NCBI GenBank assembly: GCA_027307165.1
Contig: DAHUXM010000018.1
Span: 1-64,000, forward strand
Source: Gemmatimonadota bacterium
GTDB taxonomy: Bacteria; Gemmatimonadota; Gemmatimonadetes; Gemmatimonadales; Gemmatimonadaceae
Direction: 5' to 3'
DNA length: 64,000 nucleotides
Positions 9,042 to 17,512 of this stretch are shown piece by piece. Below the pieces are notes generated by a model that saw only the letters and a list, made by a program, of their open reading frames with translations, ran no database searches and was not told where the DNA came from. A program made the position numbers and the translations under genes. The stretch's first letter is position 1. Every line of letters starts with the position of its first letter.

Positions 9042-9716
9042 CTACTCCTCCTCACTCGCGTGCCACGCCATTTCCGCCTCGTCCGGCGGCCGTAGCAACA
9101 GGTCCAGGGCCAGCCACATCAGCCGCGATACAGGATAGAGAACGATCGGTGCGGCGATCATCGCGACGATCAAAGAGTATTCGACGCCGGCCCAGGGCAC
9201 GTTCGGCCACATCACGATCACCACTACGAGAAGCACGAGCGCGAAAATGATTTCCGCCAGCACGATGTTGAAGAACATCCCGCCGAGGAAATAATCATCG
9301 GCCTCGCCGCGATCGAGCCGAAGTCCGCACTTGGCGCAGCGATGCTGCAGCTTGAACCACGTGCGCAGTACCCTGCCCCCACCGCAATTCGGGCAGTGCA
9401 GCCTGAACGCACGCGCAAATTCGCGCACGACATCCCGCATCCGGGGCATGACTATCTCCCCCCTGCTGGTCATCTCGCCCAGATCCGCGACGCGCATCAC
9501 TTCCGCGAAGCGCCACACCGACTCGAGTAGCCGAGCGGCCGGTTCTTCCGGGAAATCGGCCGCGATCTCGCTTCGCCTTATCTCGCCGTCGGCCGCGGTG
9601 AAGAACAGAAACAGTCCGGACGCTTCCACCTTCTCCGGTCGAGCATCGCCGCCCACAAGTTCGTGGCGACGCTCCACCGTCCATGATTTCCCCTGAACAA
9701 ACAGGTACAACGCCAT
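9042..9716 (-). CDS. DUF983-type zinc-ribbon membrane protein with an extra N-terminal domain
   Basis: 224 residues. The C-terminal half is a DUF983 protein: a four-Cys zinc ribbon (CPNCGGGRVLRTWFKLQHRCAKCG) followed by two transmembrane helices (FFNIVLAEIIFALVLLVVVIV and YSLIVAMIAAPIVLYPVS). Residues 1-105 (MALYLFVQGKSW to EFARAF) are a separate alpha/beta-looking domain that standard DUF983 proteins lack. The frame is continuous, so this is a fusion unless a second internal start is used just before the zinc ribbon. It lies 16 bases downstream of xerC. The ATG at 9716 has no clear ribosome site; longer starts would overlap xerC. Function unknown. Confidence 0.75.
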   Translation of the reverse strand: MALYLFVQGKSWTVERRHELVGGDARPEKVEASGLFLFFTAADGEIRRSEIAADFPEEPAARLLESVWRFAEVMRVADLGEMTSRGEIVMPRMRDVVREFARAFRLHCPNCGGGRVLRTWFKLQHRCAKCGLRLDRGEADDYFLGGMFFNIVLAEIIFALVLLVVVIVMWPNVPWAGVEYSLIVAMIAAPIVLYPVSRLMWLALDLLLRPPDEAEMAWHASEEE

Positions 9717-9732
9717 CAGCGAAGGTCGCACG

Positions 9733-10659
9733 CTAGGCGCGCGGGTGGGCGGACTTGTACGCCTGCTTGAGCCGCTCGACACTGGTATGCGTGTAGATCT
9801 GCGTCGTCTGCACCGACGCGTGGCCCAGCAATTCCTGGACTGCACGGAGGTCGGCTCCAGCATCGAGCATGTGCGTCGCGAACGTGTGTCGCAGCGAGTG
9901 CGTGGATAGACCTGAGCCCTCGCTCACCAGATCCAGCAGAGTTGTGACAGCGTTCTGGAGCGCGCGCGTACTGATCCGGCGCCCCCGTGCCGACAGAAAA
10001 AATGCCGTTCGATCGCCAGTTGGTCCGATGACGCGTAGCAGCTCGTCCCGCTTCGATTCGTAATTGCGGAGAGCAAGCGTCGCGCGATCACCCAGTGGAA
10101 CGATGCGCTCCTTTCGACCCTTGCCGCGCACCTTTACCTGATTGGCCAGCAAATCGAGAGAGTCGCGGTTGATGCCGCGGAGCTCGGACAATCGCAAACC
10201 CGCGGAGTAGAACAACTCCAGCATCGCAAGATTCCGGACGTCGGTGAACTTTCCACCATGAGCGCGCGTTTCCGCAGCGCTGAACAACGTGCCCATCTGA
10301 GCAATGTCGAGATATTCGGGCAGGTACTTGTCCCGCTTCGGCGCTGCAACGGCACGTGCTGGATTTGCCTCGACGATCTCGTTTCTGTGCAGGTACTTGT
10401 AAAACGATCGCACTGCAGACAGCGACCGACCCGCCGAACGCTTGCCGACCCCGCGACGCACCAGATGCGCCAGGAACCCGCGGATTGCTAGCCGATCCAA
10501 TCCCTGCCACGACCAGCTCTCGACACCGTAATAACTGCCAAGGTATGCGGCGAACTCGGCAAGGTCGCGCGTGTAAGCCTTGATGGTGTTGGGCGATACG
10601 TTCCGCTCCTTCTCCATGTGCTCGAGAAACTCCGCGACGCGATCGATCTCTTCGCTCAT
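9733..10659 (-). CDS. xerC: Tyrosine recombinase XerC
   Basis: 308 residues. A SAM-like core-binding domain (1-100, with VSPNTIKAYTRDLAEF) precedes the catalytic domain. The active-site set is complete: Arg in SAGLRLSELRGI, Lys in VRGKGRKERIVPLG, HSLRHTFATHML, LLGHASVQTTQIY with the nucleophilic Tyr. It should resolve chromosome dimers at dif together with XerD. The start MSEEIDRVAEFLEHM overlaps the trmFO stop as ATGA. I call it XerC from the conserved trmFO-xerC-hslV order; sequence alone cannot exclude XerD. No dif site was recognised. Confidence 0.92.
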   Translation of the reverse strand: MSEEIDRVAEFLEHMEKERNVSPNTIKAYTRDLAEFAAYLGSYYGVESWSWQGLDRLAIRGFLAHLVRRGVGKRSAGRSLSAVRSFYKYLHRNEIVEANPARAVAAPKRDKYLPEYLDIAQMGTLFSAAETRAHGGKFTDVRNLAMLELFYSAGLRLSELRGINRDSLDLLANQVKVRGKGRKERIVPLGDRATLALRNYESKRDELLRVIGPTGDRTAFFLSARGRRISTRALQNAVTTLLDLVSEGSGLSTHSLRHTFATHMLDAGADLRAVQELLGHASVQTTQIYTHTSVERLKQAYKSAHPRA

Positions 10660-12011
10660 GCCGACGCCGCCACCGGCTCGATCGACATCTCGTCCCGCCA
10701 CGCGCGCATGTCGCGTACAGCCCGTTCCGCTACGCGCTCCTTCTTCAAGCGTTTGTCACGAATGCGCTCGTCCAGATCATCCACCAGGCCAAAGTTCGCA
10801 TTCATCGGCTGGAAATGGCGCGGATCCGCCTCGCGCAGATAACGGTAAAGCGCGCCGAGCATCGTGGTGCCAGGCGGCACGATCGGGTCGAGGCCACTCA
10901 TGACGCGCGAGAGATTAATTCCGGCAAGCAATCCGGAAGCAGTGCTCTCCGTGTATCCTTCCACGCCGGTGATCTGGCCAGCCAGAAATATCCGCGGGTC
11001 ATCACGTAACGTCAGCGCCGACGTGAGCACGCTCGGCGAATTGACGTACGAATTGCGGTGGATCGACCCGTAACGCAGAAACTCAGCGTTCCCGAGTCCC
11101 GGGATCATGCGAAAGACACGCTGCTGTTCCGGTATGCGCAAGCGCGTCTGAAATCCGACCAGGTTCCACAGACGTCCGGCGCGATCCTCACGTCGCAACT
11201 GAACAACCGCGTGAGCTCGCCTTCCAGTTCGCGGGTGCGCAAGTCCGACCGGCTTGAGCGGACCAAAGCGCAGCGTCTCACGGCCGCGCGAGTTCATCTC
11301 TTCCACGGGCATGCAACCGGAGAAGTACGGAACCTCGTCGAACTCGTGACCGTGAAACTGATCGGCCGCGGCCAGTGCGTCGGAGAACGCGTTGTACTCG
11401 TCCTCCGTCATCGGGCAGTTGAGATAGGCGCCCTCGTCGTCGGCGCCGTCCATCGTCTCCTTGCCGTAACGCGATGCAGTGAAGACAAGCGCTTCATCGA
11501 TGGACTCGCGCGACACGACCGGCGCGATCGCGTCGTAGAACGCGAGCGCATCACTCCCGAGCCTCCGTCTGAGTGATTCGGCCAACAAATCGCCGGTCAG
11601 AGGTCCCGTGGCGATAACAGCGGGTGCATCGGGAAGTTCGCCGATCTCGTCGCGCATCACCGTGATATTGGGATGCGCCAGAATGCGCTCCGTCACCGCG
11701 GCCGCGAACACATCGCGATCCACGGCGAGCGCCGTGCCCGCTGCAACACGCGCGAGGTCGGCGCACTCGAGCACGAGACAGCCCAGCTCGCGCATCTCCG
11801 CCTTGATGGCGCCGTGCGCGGTGGACAGTTCCGTGCTCTTGAACGTGTTGGAGCAGACGAGCTCCGCCAATCGGTCGGTGCGATGCGCCGGTGTCTGGCG
11901 CGCCGGCCGCATCTCATGCAGCTCTACGCGATGCCCGCGTTGAGCAAGCTGCCACGCAGCCTCCGATCCGGCGAGGCCGCCACCAACCACGGTGACGACG
12001 TCGTCATGCAA
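10656..12011 (-). CDS. trmFO: Folate-dependent tRNA (uracil-54-C5)-methyltransferase TrmFO
   Basis: 451 residues. The FAD-binding dinucleotide fold VTVVGGGLAGSEAAWQLA is at the N-terminus and the family signature ELVCSNTFKS follows near residue 55. GPLKPVGLAHPRTGRRAHAVVQLRRED and LAGQITGVEGYTESTASGLLAGINLSR are typical. It makes ribothymidine at tRNA position 54 using methylene-THF and FADH2. The frame is open to an ATG at 12050 inside topA. The TTG at 12011 is preferred: GGAGG lies 9 bases upstream, the length fits the family, and the FAD motif then starts at residue 5. It overlaps topA by 8 bases and xerC by 4. Confidence 0.94.
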   Translation of the reverse strand: MHDDVVTVVGGGLAGSEAAWQLAQRGHRVELHEMRPARQTPAHRTDRLAELVCSNTFKSTELSTAHGAIKAEMRELGCLVLECADLARVAAGTALAVDRDVFAAAVTERILAHPNITVMRDEIGELPDAPAVIATGPLTGDLLAESLRRRLGSDALAFYDAIAPVVSRESIDEALVFTASRYGKETMDGADDEGAYLNCPMTEDEYNAFSDALAAADQFHGHEFDEVPYFSGCMPVEEMNSRGRETLRFGPLKPVGLAHPRTGRRAHAVVQLRREDRAGRLWNLVGFQTRLRIPEQQRVFRMIPGLGNAEFLRYGSIHRNSYVNSPSVLTSALTLRDDPRIFLAGQITGVEGYTESTASGLLAGINLSRVMSGLDPIVPPGTTMLGALYRYLREADPRHFQPMNANFGLVDDLDERIRDKRLKKERVAERAVRDMRAWRDEMSIEPVAASA

Positions 12012-14442
12012 CGACGGCCTCCGCCGGCGGAGCAGCGGCCTCCCACTCATTCTGACACTTCATGCAGCGGCGGTACTCACCGCGCGCCTTGCTCGACTTC
12101 GCTTCAGCCCCAACGAACCCACACTCCGGGCAAGTCTCCGCAACCGGCTTGTCCCACACCACGAAGTCGCACGCGGGATAGGTCGCGCAGCCGTAGAACG
12201 CCTTGCCACGTTTCTTGGACCGTCGCACTGCGACATCGCCGCCACACTTGGGACACTTGACGCCCGTGGGCATGGAGCGAGTGCCGCGGCATTTCGGGAA
12301 CTTGCTACATCCCAGAAATTCACCGCTGCGACCGGTTCGAACCACCATCGGAGCACCGCATTCGTGACAGATCTCGTCAGTCGCACGCGCGACCTTCTTT
12401 TCGCCGCGAAGCGGGCGAGTGAACTTGCACGTCTTGGGGTGGTTTTCGCACGCCATGAACGGTCCAAAGAATCCACCGCGCGGGACGAGCTTGCCGCCAC
12501 AATCAGGACACTTCTGCCCTTCGAACTCCGACAGGTCGTGCGCAGCGGCGATCAGCCCTTCGACGTCCGCATGCTTGACCTGCTCGGCGAACGGACCGTA
12601 GAACGCGCTGAGCATTTCGTGCCAGTCGACGCTCCCGTCCTCCACCTTGTCGAGGTTGCTTTCCATGTTCGACGTGAACTGAACGTTGAATATGTCAGGC
12701 AGACTCTTCACCATCACGCGCTCCACCTGCTCTCCCAGACCTGTTGGAAAGAAGCGACGTTGCTCCAGCAGTACGTAACGCCGTTCTGCAAGCGTCGATA
12801 TGATCGATGCGTAAGTCGATGGACGACCAATGCCGAGTCGCTCCAACTCCTTCACCAGACTCGCTTCCGAAAATCGCGGCGGCGGCTCTGTGAAGTGCTG
12901 CGTGGGCTCGATGCGCTTGACCGGTATGTTCTCTCCTTCCGACATCGCAGGCAGTGCCTGCTCGTCTTCGAGCGCCTTGCCGTCGCCGGCTTCGCGTGCT
13001 TCCTGGTAAAGCGCCTGGTAACCCGCGAACTTCATGACGCTTCCGGTCGCGCGGAACACGTACCGCCCGAGATCGAAGTTCACCGTCGTCGTATCGAACA
13101 CGGCCGGCGCCATCTGCGACGCCATGAAGCGCTTCCACACCAGCTCGTAAAGCTTGAACTGGTCATCCTTCAGATAGCGTTTGATGGCATCCGGCCTACG
13201 CGTCGGATCGGTGGGACGTACGGCTTCGTGCGCGTCCTGCGCGTTCTTGCTCTTGCTATCGCCGTATAGCTGCGGACCACCGCGCGCGAGGAACTCCTCA
13301 CCGAAGAGCGTCCGCAGATAATCGCGCGCTGCAGTCGCTGCCGATTCCGCGACACGTGTGGAATCGGTACGCATGTAAGTGATGAGACCAACCGCCCCTT
13401 CGGCGCCGATCTCGATGCCCTCGTACAGGTCCTGCGCCAGTCGCATCGTGCGCTTGGAGCCGAAACCGAGCCGTTTGGCCGCTTCCTGTTGCAGTGTGCT
13501 GGTCGTGAACGGCGCGTACGGGTTCTTGCGACGCTCGCGACGCTTGACCTCAGTTACGGGGAACGTCTTGAGGCCACCGATGTCGTCGAGAATGCGCTGC
13601 GCTTCCGCTGCGTTGGATATCTCTGGCTTCTTCCCATCGACGTGGTGCAGCTTTGCCGTGAATTCCTGACGCTCCTTCTCCAGCAACGCCGCGATCGTCC
13701 AGTACTCTACAGGCTTGAATGCACGAATCTCGCGCTCGCGCTCGACGATGAGCCGCAATGCGACAGTCTGCACGCGCCCCGCGGATGCACCCTTTTTCAC
13801 GGTCTTCCACAACATCGGGCTCGCCTTGTAACCGACCAGGCGGTCTAGCATGCGACGCGCGAGCTGCGCCTCAACCAGACGCTCGTTGATCTGTCCGGCG
13901 TTGTCGATCGCAGCGCGTACCGCGTCACGCGTTATCTCGTGGAACAACACGCGTCTGATCGGCGCGCCACCCTTGCGCTGGATCTGCGATGCAACATGCC
14001 ACGCGATCGCTTCGCCTTCGCGATCAGGGTCAGTCGCGAGATATATCTGGCTCGATTCCCTGGCGGCGGCCTTTAGTTCCGCGAGCGTCTTCTCCTTGCC
14101 CGGAATCGTGACGTACTCGGGCTCGAAGTTGTTTTCGACATCGATACCCATCTTCTTCACAGGAAGATCACGGATGTGACCGATCGTCGCGCGCACCTTG
14201 TACCCGCGCCCGAGATACTTCCCGATAGTCTTGGCCTTGGCCGGCGACTCGACGATAACTAGCGCCTGCCCATTGCCGTTGCCATCCATCGAAACGTCGT
14301 CATCGTACACGACGCCTTCGGCAGCGGCGGTCTTGCGCACGCCCTTGCCGGCCGACTTGCGAGCGGCCTTTCGGACCGGGGTCTTTGCCACGGTCTTCTT
14401 CTTTGTTCCGGCGCTCTTCGCCGCCGTCTTTCGAATTGCCAT
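12004..14442 (-). CDS. topA: DNA topoisomerase I
   Basis: 812 residues. The TOPRIM domain starts at ALVIVESPAKAKTIGKYLG and includes the acidic DPDREGEAIAWH motif. The active-site Tyr is in GLITYMRTDSTR. Three C-terminal four-Cys zinc modules follow (CPDCGG, CHECGA and CPKCGG, each with a partner Cys pair), plus a fourth (CPECGF...CMKC). It relaxes negative supercoils. The first 45 residues are an unusual Lys/Ala/Arg-rich tail (KTAAKSAGTKKKTVAKTPVRKAARK), like a histone H1 or AlgP-type tail. The ATG at 14442 is preferred; an in-frame TTG lies 11 codons upstream. Confidence 0.96.
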   Translation of the reverse strand: MAIRKTAAKSAGTKKKTVAKTPVRKAARKSAGKGVRKTAAAEGVVYDDDVSMDGNGNGQALVIVESPAKAKTIGKYLGRGYKVRATIGHIRDLPVKKMGIDVENNFEPEYVTIPGKEKTLAELKAAARESSQIYLATDPDREGEAIAWHVASQIQRKGGAPIRRVLFHEITRDAVRAAIDNAGQINERLVEAQLARRMLDRLVGYKASPMLWKTVKKGASAGRVQTVALRLIVEREREIRAFKPVEYWTIAALLEKERQEFTAKLHHVDGKKPEISNAAEAQRILDDIGGLKTFPVTEVKRRERRKNPYAPFTTSTLQQEAAKRLGFGSKRTMRLAQDLYEGIEIGAEGAVGLITYMRTDSTRVAESAATAARDYLRTLFGEEFLARGGPQLYGDSKSKNAQDAHEAVRPTDPTRRPDAIKRYLKDDQFKLYELVWKRFMASQMAPAVFDTTTVNFDLGRYVFRATGSVMKFAGYQALYQEAREAGDGKALEDEQALPAMSEGENIPVKRIEPTQHFTEPPPRFSEASLVKELERLGIGRPSTYASIISTLAERRYVLLEQRRFFPTGLGEQVERVMVKSLPDIFNVQFTSNMESNLDKVEDGSVDWHEMLSAFYGPFAEQVKHADVEGLIAAAHDLSEFEGQKCPDCGGKLVPRGGFFGPFMACENHPKTCKFTRPLRGEKKVARATDEICHECGAPMVVRTGRSGEFLGCSKFPKCRGTRSMPTGVKCPKCGGDVAVRRSKKRGKAFYGCATYPACDFVVWDKPVAETCPECGFVGAEAKSSKARGEYRRCMKCQNEWEAAAPPAEAVVA

Positions 14443-14501
14443 GATTTTACCATTACCGGATTGCTCCGGATTCAATACGTAGTGAGTACCTGCTGTTTCT
14501 T

Positions 14502-14765
14502 TCAGTGCGTGGTGATCGGAGAAGCGTCACCGCCCTCCGAGCTTCCGTCGCCCAGGACGAGCCGGATGTCGGTCAAGGCAACTCGCCCGTCGAAATGGGT
14601 GAGCACGCGCTCTATCACATGCTCGAGCTCCGTCGCGTCGAGTAGCCCCGACCGGCTGAGGCCGACCAGGTAGCCCCAAGCTTCCGCCGTGAAGCGGCTG
14701 CGCTCGTGGGGTCCCAGGACGCGCATGGGGCGCGGTACACTGTAGCCGTCTATTCCTTCAGTCAT
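14502..14765 (-). CDS. smg: Smg/DUF494 family protein
   Basis: 87 residues. The central part, FTAEAWGYLVGLSRSGLLDATELEHVIERVL followed by VALTDIRLVL, matches the C-terminal half of the Smg (DUF494) family, in which the same helix-rich pattern occurs. The position directly upstream of topA supports this, since smg lies beside a topA-like gene in Proteobacteria. The protein is shorter than E. coli Smg. Function is unknown. The start overlaps the end of aroK by 8 bases. Confidence 0.75.
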   Translation of the reverse strand: MTEGIDGYSVPRPMRVLGPHERSRFTAEAWGYLVGLSRSGLLDATELEHVIERVLTHFDGRVALTDIRLVLGDGSSEGGDASPITTH

Positions 14766-15318
14766 TCCCGTTTTCGAAGTCTCGCTCGGCGGAAAGCACC
14801 AGCTCCACCACCGTGGCGATCACATTGGATCTTGCGGTATTGCCCGTCTCGACCGTCATCTCCGAACATCCCTCGTATGCCGCCTTGCGCGCATCGTAGA
14901 TCGTGCGCATGGCCTCGTACGGGTCGCCGGATTTGAACAGTAACGGCCTTCGCCGGATTCCCCGTCCCATACGACGAACGGCTGTCTCCGGTGCCACTCT
15001 AAGGTATATGATACGTCCCGCGCCGAGCAAATGTGCTGTGGCTTCGCTATTCAGCACCCAGCCACCGCCCGGCGCGATCACCGATGGCGCCATCCGGGCA
15101 ACCGCCGCACTGGTCTCGGCTTCCGCCTTCCGAAAGACGGCCTCGCCGTCCTCCTCGAAGATCTTGCTTACGGTCTTACCGAACGATCGTTCGATATGAG
15201 TGTCGAGATCGATGAAGCCGCGCTTGAGCCGAGCTGCTACGCCGCGGCCGACGGTGCTCTTGCCAACGCCGGGCAACCCGACAAGCACCACGTGCTTCAC
15301 CTTCGCGTCAGCGGTCAC
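14758..15318 (-). CDS. aroK: Shikimate kinase
   Basis: 186 residues. Walker A GLPGVGKSTVG, the shikimate-binding FIDLDTHIER and FRKAEAE, and APGGGWVLN are all present, with RRPLL in the lid. It phosphorylates shikimate at the 3-hydroxyl. The start overlaps the aroC stop as ATGA, so the two steps of the chorismate branch are translationally coupled. EPSP synthase (aroA), which acts between them, is not in the window. Confidence 0.95.
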   Translation of the reverse strand: MTADAKVKHVVLVGLPGVGKSTVGRGVAARLKRGFIDLDTHIERSFGKTVSKIFEEDGEAVFRKAEAETSAAVARMAPSVIAPGGGWVLNSEATAHLLGAGRIIYLRVAPETAVRRMGRGIRRRPLLFKSGDPYEAMRTIYDARKAAYEGCSEMTVETGNTARSNVIATVVELVLSAERDFENGND

Positions 15319-16538
15319 CCAGCGTCATGCCCTGTGGCGTGGCCACCGTCGCGCTCAGCCAGATACAGTAGATACCCGTCACGGTTCCGTCTGACCTCGT
15401 TGAGGGAGTCGCCACCGAACTTTTCGAGCGCCGAGTCTGCCAGGATGAAGGCAGCCATCGCTTCTGCGATGACTCCCATGGCCGGGACCGCCGTGACGTC
15501 GCTCCGCTCGACTGTGGATGCGGCGCTCTCGCGCGTGGTGATTTCGACCGAGCCAAGGGGCCGCATGAGCGTACTGATCGGTTTCATGGCCACGCGGAGT
15601 ACGAGCGGCTCACCGGTAGTCATGCCACCTTCCAGTCCGCCGGCGTTATTGCTGCGCCGGCTCAGCCTGCCCCGGGTGATCGCATCTTCGGAGGGATCGA
15701 TCTCATCGTGAACACGGGAGCCGTGCAGCCGCGCCGCCTGAAATCCCATGCCGATCTCGACCCCCTTCACGGCCGGAATGGACATGAGGGCAGCGGCGAG
15801 CCGCCCGTCGAGCTTGCGATCCCATGAAACGTGCGATCCAAGTCCGACGGGGAGGCCGGTCACTACCACCTCACAGATTCCACCCAGAGTGTCGCCGGAT
15901 CGCTTGGCCTCGTCGATGAGGGCTATCATCCGTGATTCTGCGTCTCTGTCGAGCGTACGAAGCGGCGAGCTGTCGGCCGCCGTGTTGAGGTCGGCGGGCA
16001 GATGCTCCGGCCGGCGCGCGACGACATCACCCAGCTCGACCAGATGGCTCCCGATCGTCACATCCAGTTGTTTCAAGAGCGTGCGGCAGACAGCGCCCGC
16101 CGCAACGCGCGCGGTCGTCTCGCGAGCAGAGGCGCGCTCGAGTATGTCTCGTGCGTCCGCGCGGTCGTATTTGAGCATACCCGCAAGATCCGCGTGCCCG
16201 GGGCGCGGGCGCGTGACAGCCCGCTTCCGGAGACCGGAATCCGCAGACTCATTCAGAAGCGGTGCGGGACTCATGATTTCCTGCCAGTTGCGCCAGTCGT
16301 GGTTACGGATGAGCATCGCGATGGGTGAGCCGAGCGTCTCACCGGCTCGCACCCCGCTCAGGATCTCCGCACGGTCCGTCTCGATCTGCATTCTACGCCC
16401 GCGTCCATAACCTGCCTGCCGGCGTGCAAGCTGCGCGTCGACATCTTCGACGAGTAACGGGATGCCAGCAGGCATTCCTTCGAGAATCGATACGAGCGCA
16501 GCGCCGTGCGACTCGCCAGCGGTAGTAAAACGAAGCAT
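15315..16538 (-). CDS. aroC: Chorismate synthase
   Basis: 407 residues. It converts 5-enolpyruvylshikimate-3-phosphate to chorismate with reduced FMN. Signatures in order are GESHGAALV, RRQAGYGRGRRMQIE, RPGHADLAGMLKYD, the NNAGGLEGGMTTGEP loop and MGVIAEAMAAFILAD near the end. The ATG at 16538 gives MLRFTTAGESHG, the usual family start; the open frame further upstream is rejected. It is the first gene of the aroC-aroK-smg-topA-trmFO-xerC run, so the promoter should lie in the 180 bases between it and the repeat array at 16722. Confidence 0.96.
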   Translation of the reverse strand: MLRFTTAGESHGAALVSILEGMPAGIPLLVEDVDAQLARRQAGYGRGRRMQIETDRAEILSGVRAGETLGSPIAMLIRNHDWRNWQEIMSPAPLLNESADSGLRKRAVTRPRPGHADLAGMLKYDRADARDILERASARETTARVAAGAVCRTLLKQLDVTIGSHLVELGDVVARRPEHLPADLNTAADSSPLRTLDRDAESRMIALIDEAKRSGDTLGGICEVVVTGLPVGLGSHVSWDRKLDGRLAAALMSIPAVKGVEIGMGFQAARLHGSRVHDEIDPSEDAITRGRLSRRSNNAGGLEGGMTTGEPLVLRVAMKPISTLMRPLGSVEITTRESAASTVERSDVTAVPAMGVIAEAMAAFILADSALEKFGGDSLNEVRRNRDGYLLYLAERDGGHATGHDAG

Positions 16539-16721
16539 TTGGGACAATAATAAACCCGGGCGGGGGCGGTCCGGCAAACGATTTCCATCCGGTGCCGACA
16601 GAATACGGCGGTAGATCGGTCGAATGTGCCGGCGCGCCCGTGTCTCCGGTGTTGGCCGAGGCTCGGGCTTTATCGCCATGCGTAGCAGTGGACGAACCGG
16701 CTCGCGGGAATCGGCGGCAGT

Positions 16722-16910
16722 GAGGTCAGTCGTGGGACTGGATTCAGTTTGTGTCGCTGGGGTCAGTTTGTGTCGCTGGAATCTGTTTGTGGCACTGGGA
16801 CCCGTTGTGGCGATGGAACCAGTGCTGATACGGAAATCAGTGCTGATACGGAAGTCAGTGCTGATACTGGAACCAGTGCACTGGAATCAGTTGAACCTCT
16901 GGGTTCAGTT
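16722..16910. repeat. Tandem array of about ten 18-bp imperfect palindromic units
   Basis: Successive units end in CAGT or a close variant with a period of 17-19 bases. Examples are GCTGATACGGAAATCAGT, GCTGATACGGAAGTCAGT and GCTGATACTGGAACCAGT in a row. Most units contain an ACTGG-NN-CCAGT-like dyad, and the array drifts in sequence from one end to the other. It lies upstream of aroC and 7 bases from the transposase element. Short open frames across it are products of the repetition. It looks like an array of binding sites or a decayed satellite. Confidence 0.75.
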
Positions 16911-16917
16911 GCTTTAG

Positions 16918-16960
16918 GGAATGACAGGCACGGATGCATCCGTGCCCCACCTGCGCGAAC
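16918..16960 (+). repeat. Left inverted end with REP-like palindrome
   Basis: 43 bases identical, inverted, to 17513-17555. The palindrome occupies 16927-16946 and has a central ATGCAT. Similarity continues outward beyond the exact match, through GTTGCTTTA on this side and its near-copy on the other. Confidence 0.9.
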
Positions 16961-16979
16961 GTCGACGCGCTGATCTAAT

Positions 16980-17435
16980 TCAGGAAGCGCGCATTGGATT
17001 CGCGAGGATGTAGTGTCGTATGCTCGTGAATGACTCTGGGTTATCGATGATGCGATCATGAAAGCTCTACTGCCAGACACTGGCGCGCAGGTAGCGGCTC
17101 GCATGGATTTCACGAGATGCACGCTGCTTCACCCAGCCGATGACATTGCTCAGGGTATATCGGCGATCCGCATCCCCTGAAAACACAACTATCGCGTGGA
17201 GGTGATCCGGCTTGATGACGAGCGTATCAACCGACACACTCCGAAAACGGTCCGGAATCATGTCCCAGTATCGCCGGACTATCTCACCACTCGGCGTCAG
17301 CTTCACACCGCGCCCGGTCAGTGCACCGAGAATCGGCCTGCGCTCGGCGGTCACCATCGTGACAAAATACGAACCTGGTTGCCCATAATCGTATGATTGA
17401 CGTCGCAGAGGTATCCGCGGATGGAATGGTCGCAT
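16980..17435 (-). pseudogene. REP-associated tyrosine transposase (Y1/HUH), interrupted by TAG
   Basis: Residues 1-122 carry the RAYT N-terminus (SYDYGQPGSYFVTMVTAERR) and the HUH motif as HLH in VIKPDHLHAIVVF. The sequence ends VWQ at a TAG (17067-17069). Reading on in the same frame gives 28 more residues, SFHDRIIDNPESFTSIRHYI and then LANPMRAS, before a TGA at 16980. This is the expected RAYT C-terminal helix with its NP motif, so a single nonsense codon, not a frameshift, splits an otherwise full-length gene of about 151 codons. Unless the amber is read through, the product loses its C-terminal helix. It lies between the inverted ends and close to both. Confidence 0.8.
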
Positions 17436-17512
17436 ACCGATCGAATATCATGGTAGCGACCACTGACCGACTAAGCCCAGCCTGTCTAACGTGCCCAAAA
17501 TCGCGCCTGGAT

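Noticed and set aside
16722-16910. CRISPR array
   Set aside because: Units are contiguous and imperfect, with no unique spacers of constant length, and no cas genes are present.
16749-16973. Open frame with repeated SADTE segments across the tandem array
   Set aside because: The repeats in the translation only reflect the 18-bp DNA repeat; there is no ribosome site, and the frame runs into the inverted end.
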